Of a stretch of 13,806 bases of DNA, positions 6,410-13,806 are shown piece after piece. Within the stretch, counting starts at the first letter, position 1, and each line of letters starts with the position of its first letter. The stretch spans positions 1 through 13,806 of the forward strand of contig CALCHI010000580.1 in the NCBI GenBank assembly GCA_937901285.1, given 5' to 3'. The position numbers were made by a program, and so were the translations under genes. A model generated the notes under the pieces. That model saw nothing but the letters and a program-made list of their open reading frames with translations. It was not told the DNA's origin and made no database searches. Source of the stretch: UBA8437 sp003445035. GTDB lineage: Bacteria; Planctomycetota; Planctomycetia; Planctomycetales; Planctomycetaceae.

Positions 6410-8749
6410 TTACCGGTCGCTCGAAAGCCGGACCAGCATTTTCAGAAGCTCATTGTGTGCTCGGTCTGCCGTTGTTGGGTCATGGCGGTTCTTGAGCACG
6501 CGTTGCACCCATTGATTGAGCAACGTCCCTGCGGCAATGACAGTCGGGGTCTGACCGTCTTGCCTGGCCTTCGCCGTCATGGTTTTCCGCAGCAGGCGAC
6601 AGAGTTCGAAGTCCTCGACGCCCGCTCGATAGGCTTCCCAGCGTTTGCTCGAGATCACACCGTCCGGGCCGTCATACACAACGGAATACGTTGGCGAGCC
6701 AGCATAGTCGTCCCACAAGTTTGAACTGTCCGTATACGTCCAGAAGCCGTTCCCCGCCGCTCGATGCCTGACACCTAGCCAAAGTTTGTAACGGTAGTGA
6801 CCACTCGGCGACCGCCCCTTGTCGCTGGCCGAGTCGTAGAACCAGGGACGTTTGTCTTTCCAGAAGCTCCACTCGAGCTTTTCGCTGCTGGGACACCAGA
6901 TGTCGGCAGCACCGTCGTATTTTGCGATGCTTTCCGCGGTGTTGTCCGAACTGATATCGATCCAGACCCGGGCCTTGGGGTCGACGCTTCGCAAGACTTT
7001 CGTTGACGGTTTGACAATCTCTCGCATGGCCTTTTGAGACGGCTCGTCGTGCCATAGGAACGCGAAGTTCTCGTACCCAAGGCCACGTTGTTTGACGTGA
7101 GCAATCATGGCGGCGAGCCATTGCCTGAAGAGTTTCTCGCGGCGTGCATTTCCCGGAATGGGACGCATCTTGCGGTGGTCCCATTCGAAGCCCATGAAGA
7201 AAATCCACAGCCGCGTGTTGGGCAAAAGGTCCATGTATTTGTCGAGCCGCGAGAAGTCCAGCGGCTGTGTGATGTTGCCACTGGCATCGGCTACGGGGTT
7301 CGGCAGGTAGGACGAAACCACCACCTGCGTGTCGACATAGTGTTCTCGCAGATCCCGCTCGACCCCCTTGGGGTCGGTCTTTGCGATCGGCCAGTGCATG
7401 TAGGAGAAATTCACCACGTGGAGCTTCGGCCGAGGCATCTCGACATGGGCGACCGTGAATGACAACGGCTGAATTGCGGAGGTCGATTTGCCTTCCAGTT
7501 CAAGCTGGCCCTCGTGGTGTCCGTGTCGAAGCGAACGAGTGTCAATGCTGAGCCAAACCTGCTGGGTCATGCCTGGAGGGATTTGCAGCTTTCCTCGTAG
7601 CGGCATCAACGCATCTCCCCGAATGCGAAAGCCGAAGGCCTCAACAAACTTGACCGCGAACACGGACACGGCACCAGGTTGCAAGCCTTTGGTTGTGATG
7701 GTCAGTTCCACGGGTGCGGCCGTCGCATTCGTGACATTCAGTGCCAACTCGCCCCATTCGTTCTTCATCAAGGTCAACTGGCCCGGATCGGCAGAAGCCT
7801 TCCAGTCGAAGGGCATCAACGGAGCCCACGGATTGGCGGTTCTGACCATCAACTTCGACTTCGACGTTGCCGCCAGGTACCTGCCGATCACTCCACAGAT
7901 TTCGTGGTCCAGGCCGGTGAACGGCACACCGCGCCGGAAGTTGACTTCCTCGGCTTTCGTCCTCGCGAGGATTTTTGACTTGAGCCGTTGCAACGTTGCT
8001 CGCGCACGCCGTATCGGTTCTTGATCCTGTTTGGATTGTGCAGCCAGTCGAGCCTCAGCATGCGCCAACAGCGTCAGTGACGAATTGTTCTGGCGAGTCA
8101 GCGGCACGCGCTGCCGGGCGACTTTCAGTACGGCTTCGGGATCAAGGTCCCGTTTCCGCGGAGTAAGTCCTTTTGTCTTTGAACCGAGAACCTCAATCTC
8201 ATCCACAAAGACATAGAACCCACCACGGACGGTCACGAGCCGCACGAACCGGCCCTGTTCTTTGAGGTTCGAGAGTCGAAACGTGTGGACGACGTAAGTC
8301 GCCTGGTTGACCGATTCGCCAATCACATTTCCGGCATAGTTGTATGATTTGCCGTCGTCGCTCAGAAAGACGAGCACCGCGAGTGGAAATGTGCCCTGGG
8401 AGCGATTGTCGGCCGCGGTTTCGAAGCTGACTCCGTTGATTGAGCAAATCTGGCCCAGGTCGATTTCAATGCTCTTGAGCTGATCGCCGATAGCCCAGCC
8501 AACAGTTCCCTTTTGAGTCCACAGCGACGTGCCACCAGGGTTGTAGCGGACCCCATCGGTAAGGTCCGTCGTGTCACCGGTGTCCGTACAGTAGGGGTAG
8601 TTCGGTGGGTGGCTGAGCTTGTACGGTCGGCCAAGAGCAACATTATCCGCGGAACATGTTGGAACGATCGTGAGTAGAGTCAAAGCCGCTGCGGCGATCA
8701 GCAAACTCGCTGAAGGACGTCTTGTGAAATTCACTGACCAATGATCCAT
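6410..8749 (-). CDS. Secreted GH123/DUF4091-like glycoside hydrolase with an F5/8C-type domain
   Basis: This is a 779-residue exported protein. Residues 1-34 form a signal peptide (hydrophobic core about 15-30, cleavage near CSA). Residues about 36-190 resemble a coagulation factor 5/8 type C (discoidin) domain, with NVALGRPY at its start and DEIEVLG at its end. A helical, charged segment (about 195-270) and a beta-rich domain (about 300-440) follow. From about 444 comes a TIM-barrel region of the DUF4091 type, now classed as the GH123 catalytic domain (PF13320). The C-terminal signature GFWTYTDSSNLWDDY and later ISSKRWEAYRAGVEDFELC are typical. WHDEP places Asp568-Glu569 where GH123 N-acetyl-beta-galactosaminidases have their catalytic Asp-Glu pair for substrate-assisted cleavage. 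GalNAc specificity is inferred. ATG 8749 lies after a G-rich run. It converges on the lipoprotein gene and diverges from the cytochrome-type gene. Confidence 0.85.
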   Translation of the reverse strand: MDHWSVNFTRRPSASLLIAAAALTLLTIVPTCSADNVALGRPYKLSHPPNYPYCTDTGDTTDLTDGVRYNPGGTSLWTQKGTVGWAIGDQLKSIEIDLGQICSINGVSFETAADNRSQGTFPLAVLVFLSDDGKSYNYAGNVIGESVNQATYVVHTFRLSNLKEQGRFVRLVTVRGGFYVFVDEIEVLGSKTKGLTPRKRDLDPEAVLKVARQRVPLTRQNNSSLTLLAHAEARLAAQSKQDQEPIRRARATLQRLKSKILARTKAEEVNFRRGVPFTGLDHEICGVIGRYLAATSKSKLMVRTANPWAPLMPFDWKASADPGQLTLMKNEWGELALNVTNATAAPVELTITTKGLQPGAVSVFAVKFVEAFGFRIRGDALMPLRGKLQIPPGMTQQVWLSIDTRSLRHGHHEGQLELEGKSTSAIQPLSFTVAHVEMPRPKLHVVNFSYMHWPIAKTDPKGVERDLREHYVDTQVVVSSYLPNPVADASGNITQPLDFSRLDKYMDLLPNTRLWIFFMGFEWDHRKMRPIPGNARREKLFRQWLAAMIAHVKQRGLGYENFAFLWHDEPSQKAMREIVKPSTKVLRSVDPKARVWIDISSDNTAESIAKYDGAADIWCPSSEKLEWSFWKDKRPWFYDSASDKGRSPSGHYRYKLWLGVRHRAAGNGFWTYTDSSNLWDDYAGSPTYSVVYDGPDGVISSKRWEAYRAGVEDFELCRLLRKTMTAKARQDGQTPTVIAAGTLLNQWVQRVLKNRHDPTTADRAHNELLKMLVRLSSDR

Positions 8750-8757
8750 TTCATGTT

Positions 8758-8765
8758 CCCCCCCC
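8758..8765. other. Run of eight C upstream of the GH123-like gene
   Basis: On the transcribed sense this is GGGGGGGG ending eight nucleotides before ATG 8749, and it occupies the place of the ribosome binding site. Homopolymers of this length are prone to slippage and sequencing error. No reading frame depends on its length here. Confidence 0.5.
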
Positions 8766-8868
8766 GCTCAAAGAAGCTCAGCCGCAATCAAGGTGCCGTC
8801 ACGCTCTCGATTTTCGACGCACGAGATTCTCCCATTTCAGTCGATTGATTTCATCCTCCAGTCCGGAC

Positions 8869-8934
8869 GGGTTGAACGCTGAAGCCGGGGTAGAGAAACT
8901 GGTGTTCGGCGACCGACCCTGGGGAGATGTGATG
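8869..8934 (+). promoter_or_regulatory. Conserved 63-nt leader, copy B, with start codon
   Basis: This is the second copy of the leader at 3721-3786. It has the same 5' block GGGTTGAACGC, the same 3' block GGAGATGTGATG and the same 63-nt distance to the start, here ATG 8932. Upstream flanks also agree in part (CCGGAC here, TCGGGC in copy A). GGGGAG at 8921-8926 serves as ribosome site. A small TCGG/CCGA hairpin can form at 8906-8916, at a different place from the copy A hairpin, so there is no shared fold. Confidence 0.5.
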
Positions 8935-11900
8935 CGATTTCTGCTGGTGTTGTTGTTTCTCGGGATTTGTGCGTGTTTCGCCGAGTCTTCGCCTCCAGAG
9001 GTCCGGACCGTTGCGACGCAACCTGGGCCACAGGTGAAGGAGAAGTTGGCAGCTACGGTAAAGGCGAAGGCCGACGACCGGATCGAGTTCTTCGAGGCGA
9101 AGATTCGCCCGGTCCTGGTCGAGCATTGCTATGCGTGTCACAACTCGACCAAGAAGGCAGCGGGCTCGCTGGCGTTGGATCATCGCCAGGGGCTGCGTCG
9201 GGGAGGGGATGGTGGCAAGATTGTCGTTCCGGGCAGGCCCGAGCAAAGCCGCCTGTTGGCGATTCTGCGACACGAAGTTCCCGGGCTGAAGATGCCCCGG
9301 GACGGGGCAAAGTTCGAAGCCAGTGTCGTCGCCGACTTCCAACGCTGGGTCGCGATGGGCGCATCCGACCCGCGGGACACGCCCCCATCGGCCGACGAAC
9401 TGGCACGAGCCACGTCGTGGGAGGCGACGTTCGCGAAGCGAAGAAGATGGTGGAGCTTTCAGCCGGTCGTGAAGCCGGCAACGCCAGAAGCGAAAAATGG
9501 CGAGTGGTCGGTTCACCCGGTGGATCGGTTTCTGCTGGCTGCCATGAACTCGCATGGCCTCGAACCAGCGGTTGCTGCGGACAAGCGAACCTTGCTTCGT
9601 CGTGTTTCATTTGTGCTCACCGGTCTGCCGCCGACGCCGGCGGAGATTCGTGACTTTCTCGCCAACGAATCAGACACCGCATTCGAAGCTGTCGTTGATC
9701 GGTTGCTCGATTCTCCCCGGTTCGGAGAACGTTGGGCACGTCACTGGATGGACCTCGTCCGATACTGCGAATCGCACGGCAGCCAGGGCGACCCCCAGTT
9801 GGCCAATGCCTATCGGTATCGCGATTACCTGGTCCGGGCGTTCAACAATGATGTGCCTTACGACCAGTTCGTTCGCGAGCACATTGCCGGCGATCTGTTG
9901 CCCGAGCCCCGATTCAACACCGAGGAGCAGTTCAACGAATCGGCCATCGGGCCGGCTCATCTGAGGATGGTCGAACTGGGATTCGTGCCCGTCGACGCAT
10001 TGGAGGATCAGGTCAAGGTCGTCGACAACCTGATTGATGTTTATTCGAAGACGTTTCTGGGACTCACGGCTTCGTGCGCACGGTGTCACAATCACAAGTT
10101 CGATCCGATCAGCCAGGAAGATTTCTATGCCCTGTACGGCGTCTTCGTGAGTGGTCGTCCGGGACAGGTCCTGATCGACTCGCCCAAAACACTCGACAGA
10201 CACCGCGCCGAGCTGACGGCGTTGAAGCAGACGATTGGTGAGGGGCTTGGAGCCGCGTGGCTCGAAGCGGCTGCCGGAATTGGGGACCGGTTTCATTCTG
10301 AAGGTGGCCGTGCAGAGCGTGTGGCCGGTCTGCGGGCCCGGCTGAAGACACTCAGTAAGAACATCGCGGCGATCGAAGACCCGGCGAGGGTGCGGGTACT
10401 GAAACGCAGACCGATTCCACCGAAACCCGGGCCCGGCAAAAGTCCGGCTGACGACAAGAAACCGCCTGAAAAGCGTCGGGCCGCTCCCCGCCCTGCCCCA
10501 TCCCAGGCCGTAACGCTTCCCGTGCCGTTTGCGAGATGGAGCTTTGACGGCGACGTCCGAGACAGCGTTGGCAGCCATCACGGCCAGTTGTTGAACGGGG
10601 CCATTGTCCGTGACGGCCGACTGATCCTGGATGGCAGGGCCTCCAGCATGCGGACCAGTCCGCTGCAGCGAGACATCCGTGAGAAGACACTGGAAGCCTG
10701 GGTCTCTCTGGCCCGCTTCGATCAGCGCGGGATCGGCGTGATCGGCCTGGACACTCCGGGTGACCAGTTCTTCGATTCGATTGTCTTTGGAGAGATCAAA
10801 CCCAGGCACTGGATGGCGGGCAGCGACTTCTTGCGACGGACGCGGGAGCCCGGTGGTCCCGAGGAAACCACTCCACCGGACAAGTTGATTCACATGGTGA
10901 TCGTCTACGCGAGGGACAATTCGGTCACGCTCTACCGGAACGGTCGGATCTATGGGAAGCCCTACACCCGGGGGAAGCTACAGCTGTTCGAGAAGGGCAA
11001 GTCGCGGTTTCTGTTCGGGCAACGACTGTCCGGAGTGAACCCGCCACTTGCGGGGGAAATTGAGGAGGCGCGGGCCTACACGCAGGCATTGACCGCTGCG
11101 GAGGTGGCCACATCGTTTGAGGTCGGCCCGGAGGGGGTTTCGACGGAAGAGCTGTTGGCTGTTCTCGATGCCGGGCAGCGACGAGAACTCACCTCGCTGC
11201 ACGAGTCTCGCCGACGGATGCGCGTGGAGTTGGAGAAACTCGATCCGATGGCCGGAGGGAAGACCGATCCCTGGGCCAAGGCTTTTGAGGACGCCCGGAC
11301 CAACAAGGAGAATCCACTGCACGTGTGGGTGCGATCCTTCGTGGGTGGCGTTCCCCCTGGCACCGTGGAACTGCAGAAGCAATGGCGGGAACAGGCCGGA
11401 TACTGGAGACAGGAACTCAAGACGCGTCGTGAGTCGAACGACTCGAACTTCACCGACGTGTGGGATCTGAAAGGCGACGGCAGTGATGAGTGGTTCAGCT
11501 ACGGCACCGGATTTCCGGGCGGACAGATCCGGCCAACATCAAATGGCGGATTTCTGGTCGAGTCGGACGGTGATGCCGTCGTCAAAGGTGTTCACACGGC
11601 TGGGGTGTTTTCGAGCCGTCTCAGTACGCGACACACCGGCGTATTGATGTCTCCACGTTTTGTGATCGGCTCGAACTCCATCAGCGTGCGAGCACTCGGT
11701 TCGAACGCGCGAGTCCGGCTGGTGATCGAGAATTATCCGCTTGGCAACGGCGGCATTTATCCGGCCCGTCCACTTGATCGAGATCGGTTCGGCTGGTTCG
11801 TGTTGAATTCAAAATATCGTAAAGGGCAGCACGCTCACCTGGAGTTCGTGACCAACCTGGCCGATCGGGCACACTTTGCTGTCGACCGGATTGTGACCGG

Positions 11901-13188
11901 TGACGCTCTGCAACCCCCGTTGGTAAGCACGGTGCCAATCGTCTGTCTGCTGGAAGACGAGGCTCCGGCATCGGTCGGTCAGTTGGTGGCCAGGTACTCC
12001 GGCCGACTGAGACAAACCGTCCGATCCTGGCAGTCCGGAACGGCGAGTGAAAATGAGATCGCGTTCCTCGATTTCTTCGTCCGTCGTGGCCTGTTGCCGA
12101 TCACCATCGGCGAACTGCCTCACCTGGGCGAGGCCGTCAGGCGATTCCGGCGGCTCGAGCATCAGCTTCCGGTGCCCCGGCGGGTGCCAGGTGTCCTGGA
12201 AACGGTGGCTTACAACCAGCCGTTGTTCGAAGGCGGCCGGCACACACGGCCTGCTCAAGCTGTCCCGCGCCGCGGACTCTCGCTGTTTGGTGACCAACCG
12301 TTTCGTACGACTGACAGTGGCCGGTTGCAGTTGGCCGAACAAACCGCTTCAGCCACGAACCCTCTGACGGCCCGGGTGATGGTCAACCGGTTGTGGCACC
12401 ACGTGTTCGGCCGGGGAATCGTCGCGACGGTCGACAATTTCGGCCACCTGGGCGCACCGCCTTCGCATCCGGAACTGCTGGACCACCTGGCGGCAAGGTT
12501 TGTCAAGAACGGCTGGTCCATCAAGCGGATGCTGAAACACCTGGTCACCTCGACAGCATTTCGGCAGTCATCCCGTGCCAGCGGTTTTGCGCTCGAGAAC
12601 GATCCCGGTAATCGATTCCTGTCCCACATGCCGGTGCGGCGACTGGATGCCGATGCGATTCGTGACAGCATTCTGGCCGTTTCCGGACAACTTGACACGA
12701 AGATGTATGGCCCGGGCATCGACGTTTACTACACATCCAAGACCGAAGGCGGTGGGCCCAAGGGGCCTCTTGACGGAGGCCGCCGCCGTAGCGTCTATCT
12801 CCGCATTCGCCGCAACGCTCACAATCCGTTTCTCGAAGCGTTTGACGCACCGAAGCCGACCACCACACGTGGTCGTCGAGATGTCACCAATGTGCCCGCG
12901 CAGTCGCTCACGATGCTCAACGATCCGTTTGTCATCGATCAGGCTGCAAAGTGGTCCGGGGATCTTGTGGGCAGGCAACTCGCACCAGAGGATCGCGTTC
13001 GGGAAATGTACGAACGGGCGTTCGCACGCTCGCCCACGGCGTCAGAATTGCGAGCCACGCTGGAATATGTCGCGGCGTTAGAGAAGGAACATGCCGATGT
13101 TCCTGACGAAACCGCTCGACGGAGACTGGTCTGGCAGGATGTGGCTCACGCACTCTTCTGCCTCAAGGAGTTCATCTATGTGGAATGA
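8932..13188 (+). CDS. Planctomycete cytochrome-type protein: PSCyt1-DUF1549-LamG-DUF1553
   Basis: The 1418-residue exported protein starts with a hydrophobic signal (1-17, CFA cleavage; ICAC is a weak lipobox). PSCyt1 (about 53-145, PF07635) carries the c-type heme motif CYACH (Cys66, Cys69, His70) and Met121 in LKMPRDG as likely sixth ligand. DUF1549 (about 195-410, PF07583) contains the family's CARCH (Cys382, Cys385, His386) followed by HKFDPI. After a charged linker comes a LamG-like domain (about 533-730), then a helical and a beta-rich segment (about 840-990) of unknown type. DUF1553 (about 1138-1418, PF07587) has NPLTARVMVNRLWHHVFGRG and NVPAQSLTMLND. The family is thought to act in the periplasm, possibly in redox-linked polysaccharide breakdown, but its reaction is unproven. 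Start ATG 8932 follows GGGGAG. The frame remains open upstream to TTG 8845, but that would bury the signal peptide. It overlaps the DUF1501 gene by 11 nt. Confidence 0.93.
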   Translation: MRFLLVLLFLGICACFAESSPPEVRTVATQPGPQVKEKLAATVKAKADDRIEFFEAKIRPVLVEHCYACHNSTKKAAGSLALDHRQGLRRGGDGGKIVVPGRPEQSRLLAILRHEVPGLKMPRDGAKFEASVVADFQRWVAMGASDPRDTPPSADELARATSWEATFAKRRRWWSFQPVVKPATPEAKNGEWSVHPVDRFLLAAMNSHGLEPAVAADKRTLLRRVSFVLTGLPPTPAEIRDFLANESDTAFEAVVDRLLDSPRFGERWARHWMDLVRYCESHGSQGDPQLANAYRYRDYLVRAFNNDVPYDQFVREHIAGDLLPEPRFNTEEQFNESAIGPAHLRMVELGFVPVDALEDQVKVVDNLIDVYSKTFLGLTASCARCHNHKFDPISQEDFYALYGVFVSGRPGQVLIDSPKTLDRHRAELTALKQTIGEGLGAAWLEAAAGIGDRFHSEGGRAERVAGLRARLKTLSKNIAAIEDPARVRVLKRRPIPPKPGPGKSPADDKKPPEKRRAAPRPAPSQAVTLPVPFARWSFDGDVRDSVGSHHGQLLNGAIVRDGRLILDGRASSMRTSPLQRDIREKTLEAWVSLARFDQRGIGVIGLDTPGDQFFDSIVFGEIKPRHWMAGSDFLRRTREPGGPEETTPPDKLIHMVIVYARDNSVTLYRNGRIYGKPYTRGKLQLFEKGKSRFLFGQRLSGVNPPLAGEIEEARAYTQALTAAEVATSFEVGPEGVSTEELLAVLDAGQRRELTSLHESRRRMRVELEKLDPMAGGKTDPWAKAFEDARTNKENPLHVWVRSFVGGVPPGTVELQKQWREQAGYWRQELKTRRESNDSNFTDVWDLKGDGSDEWFSYGTGFPGGQIRPTSNGGFLVESDGDAVVKGVHTAGVFSSRLSTRHTGVLMSPRFVIGSNSISVRALGSNARVRLVIENYPLGNGGIYPARPLDRDRFGWFVLNSKYRKGQHAHLEFVTNLADRAHFAVDRIVTGDALQPPLVSTVPIVCLLEDEAPASVGQLVARYSGRLRQTVRSWQSGTASENEIAFLDFFVRRGLLPITIGELPHLGEAVRRFRRLEHQLPVPRRVPGVLETVAYNQPLFEGGRHTRPAQAVPRRGLSLFGDQPFRTTDSGRLQLAEQTASATNPLTARVMVNRLWHHVFGRGIVATVDNFGHLGAPPSHPELLDHLAARFVKNGWSIKRMLKHLVTSTAFRQSSRASGFALENDPGNRFLSHMPVRRLDADAIRDSILAVSGQLDTKMYGPGIDVYYTSKTEGGGPKGPLDGGRRRSVYLRIRRNAHNPFLEAFDAPKPTTTRGRRDVTNVPAQSLTMLNDPFVIDQAAKWSGDLVGRQLAPEDRVREMYERAFARSPTASELRATLEYVAALEKEHADVPDETARRRLVWQDVAHALFCLKEFIYVE
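13165..13170 (+). promoter_or_regulatory. Ribosome binding site of the DUF1501 gene, inside the preceding gene
   Basis: AAGGAG lies seven nucleotides before ATG 13178 and falls within the last codons of the DUF1553 region. This places the DUF1501 start inside the upstream gene and suggests coupled translation. Confidence 0.75.
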
Positions 13189-13806
13189 CCCAGGGGTATT
13201 CCTGTCCCGCCGACATCTGTTGAGCCGGGCCTCCACCGGATTTGGGATGGTCGCGTTGTCCGGACTGTTGGCTCGTGGGGCAATCGGCAGCCAACCCGTG
13301 GCCCGCCACACGAACTCGCTGGCTGCAAAGTCGACCGACTTTCCGGCCACAGCGAAGAGTGTGATTTTCCTGTTCATGTCGGGGGGCGTCTCGTCGGTCG
13401 ACACGTTCGACCCCAAGCCGCGTCTGGTTCGCGATCACGGCAAACCGATGCCGGTGCCCGTCCGGCCGACGATGTTCAACTCCAACGGCAACATCAAGGC
13501 CAGTCCGTGGGACTTTCAGCAATACGGTGAGAGCGGTCTGCCCGTCAGCGAACTGTTCCCCAATGTCGCCGCATGTGCCGACGACCTGGCGGTGATCCGT
13601 TCGATGACGTCGATTGCGAACGAACATGCCCAGGCCAACTATTTCATTCACACGGGGTTTTCCCTGGCTGGACATCCCTGCGCCGGAGCGTGGATGGCCT
13701 ACGGGCTCGGTTGCGAGTCCAGAGAGCTTCCCGGTTTCGTTGTCCTGGCCTCGGGGGGATCGCCCCTGGGCGGGATCAACAACTACAGCAACGGTTACCT
13801 GCCGAG
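13178..13806 (+). CDS. DUF1501 family Tat-exported protein (partial, runs off the right edge)
   Basis: The frame opens at ATG 13178 and is open for 209 codons to the window end. Residues 10-15 read SRRHLL, a twin-arginine motif, followed by a hydrophobic segment (GMVALSGLLA), so export of a folded, probably cofactor-bearing protein through Tat is likely. VIFLFMSGGVSSVDTFDPKP is the DUF1501 (PF07394) signature, and EHAQANYFIHTG with HPCAGAWMAYGLG match the family further on. DUF1501 proteins are almost always encoded directly after a DUF1549/DUF1553 protein in planctomycetes and probably act with it; the reaction is unknown. The start overlaps the upstream gene by 11 nt and has a strong AAGGAG site. 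Most of the protein, including its C-terminus, lies outside the window. Confidence 0.93.
   Translation, partial: MWNDPGVFLSRRHLLSRASTGFGMVALSGLLARGAIGSQPVARHTNSLAAKSTDFPATAKSVIFLFMSGGVSSVDTFDPKPRLVRDHGKPMPVPVRPTMFNSNGNIKASPWDFQQYGESGLPVSELFPNVAACADDLAVIRSMTSIANEHAQANYFIHTGFSLAGHPCAGAWMAYGLGCESRELPGFVVLASGGSPLGGINNYSNGYLP

Noticed and set aside
9838..9845. Reverse complement of the leader core TTGAACGC inside the cytochrome-type gene
   Set aside because: It falls in codons for AFNNDVPYDQF, a conserved DUF1549 segment, so coding constraint explains it.
9670..10893. Minus-strand 407-codon frame inside the cytochrome-type gene
   Set aside because: Antisense to DUF1549 and LamG coding sequence whose motifs (CARCH, HKFDPI) are unmistakable.

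Overview
The window looks like a chromosomal segment of a planctomycete (phylum Planctomycetota). The main evidence is a PSCyt1/DUF1549/DUF1553 cytochrome-type protein followed by a Tat-dependent DUF1501 protein, a gene pair that is a hallmark of that phylum. It sits among secreted sialidase-like, WD40, sugar-isomerase-like and GH123-like proteins. The DNA is GC-rich with no obvious compositional break. I saw no tRNA, rRNA, transposase, phage gene or CRISPR array.

Layout. Positions 1-72 hold the C-terminal tail of a + strand protein that resembles the end of a LamG/concanavalin-like domain. It converges on a three-gene minus-strand cluster (3365 down to 114): secreted sialidase-like protein, sugar phosphate isomerase/epimerase-like TIM barrel, and secreted seven-bladed WD40 propeller. 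The gaps are about 54 nt, as in an operon. A 355-nt stretch with no supported gene lies between this cluster and a + strand lipoprotein (3784-6273). That lipoprotein carries two alpha/beta-hydrolase-like domains, the first without its nucleophile and the second with an intact GxSxG. It converges on a large minus-strand secreted protein (8749-6410) with an F5/8C-like domain and a GH123/DUF4091-like barrel. Diverging from that gene is the 1418-residue PSCyt1-DUF1549-LamG-DUF1553 protein (8932-13188). It overlaps by 11 nt a DUF1501 gene (13178 onward) that runs off the right edge.

How the genes may work together. Nearly every product carries an export signal, and the recognisable activities concern glycans: sialidase fold, GH123-type Asp-Glu pair, esterase-type hydrolase, carbohydrate-binding-like domains and a cytosolic sugar isomerase-like enzyme. 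A glycan-scavenging neighbourhood is a reasonable inference, but no substrate can be read from the sequence.

Most unusual signal. The two + strand genes at 3784 and 8932 are unrelated in product but preceded by a similar 63-nt leader at exactly the same distance from the start codon (45 of 63 positions identical, no gaps). Each leader begins with GGGTTGAACGC and ends with GGAGATGTGATG. A second curiosity is a related near-palindrome found inside two coding regions, once in the sialidase gene and twice in the lipoprotein linker. The window otherwise looks like ordinary planctomycete gene content.
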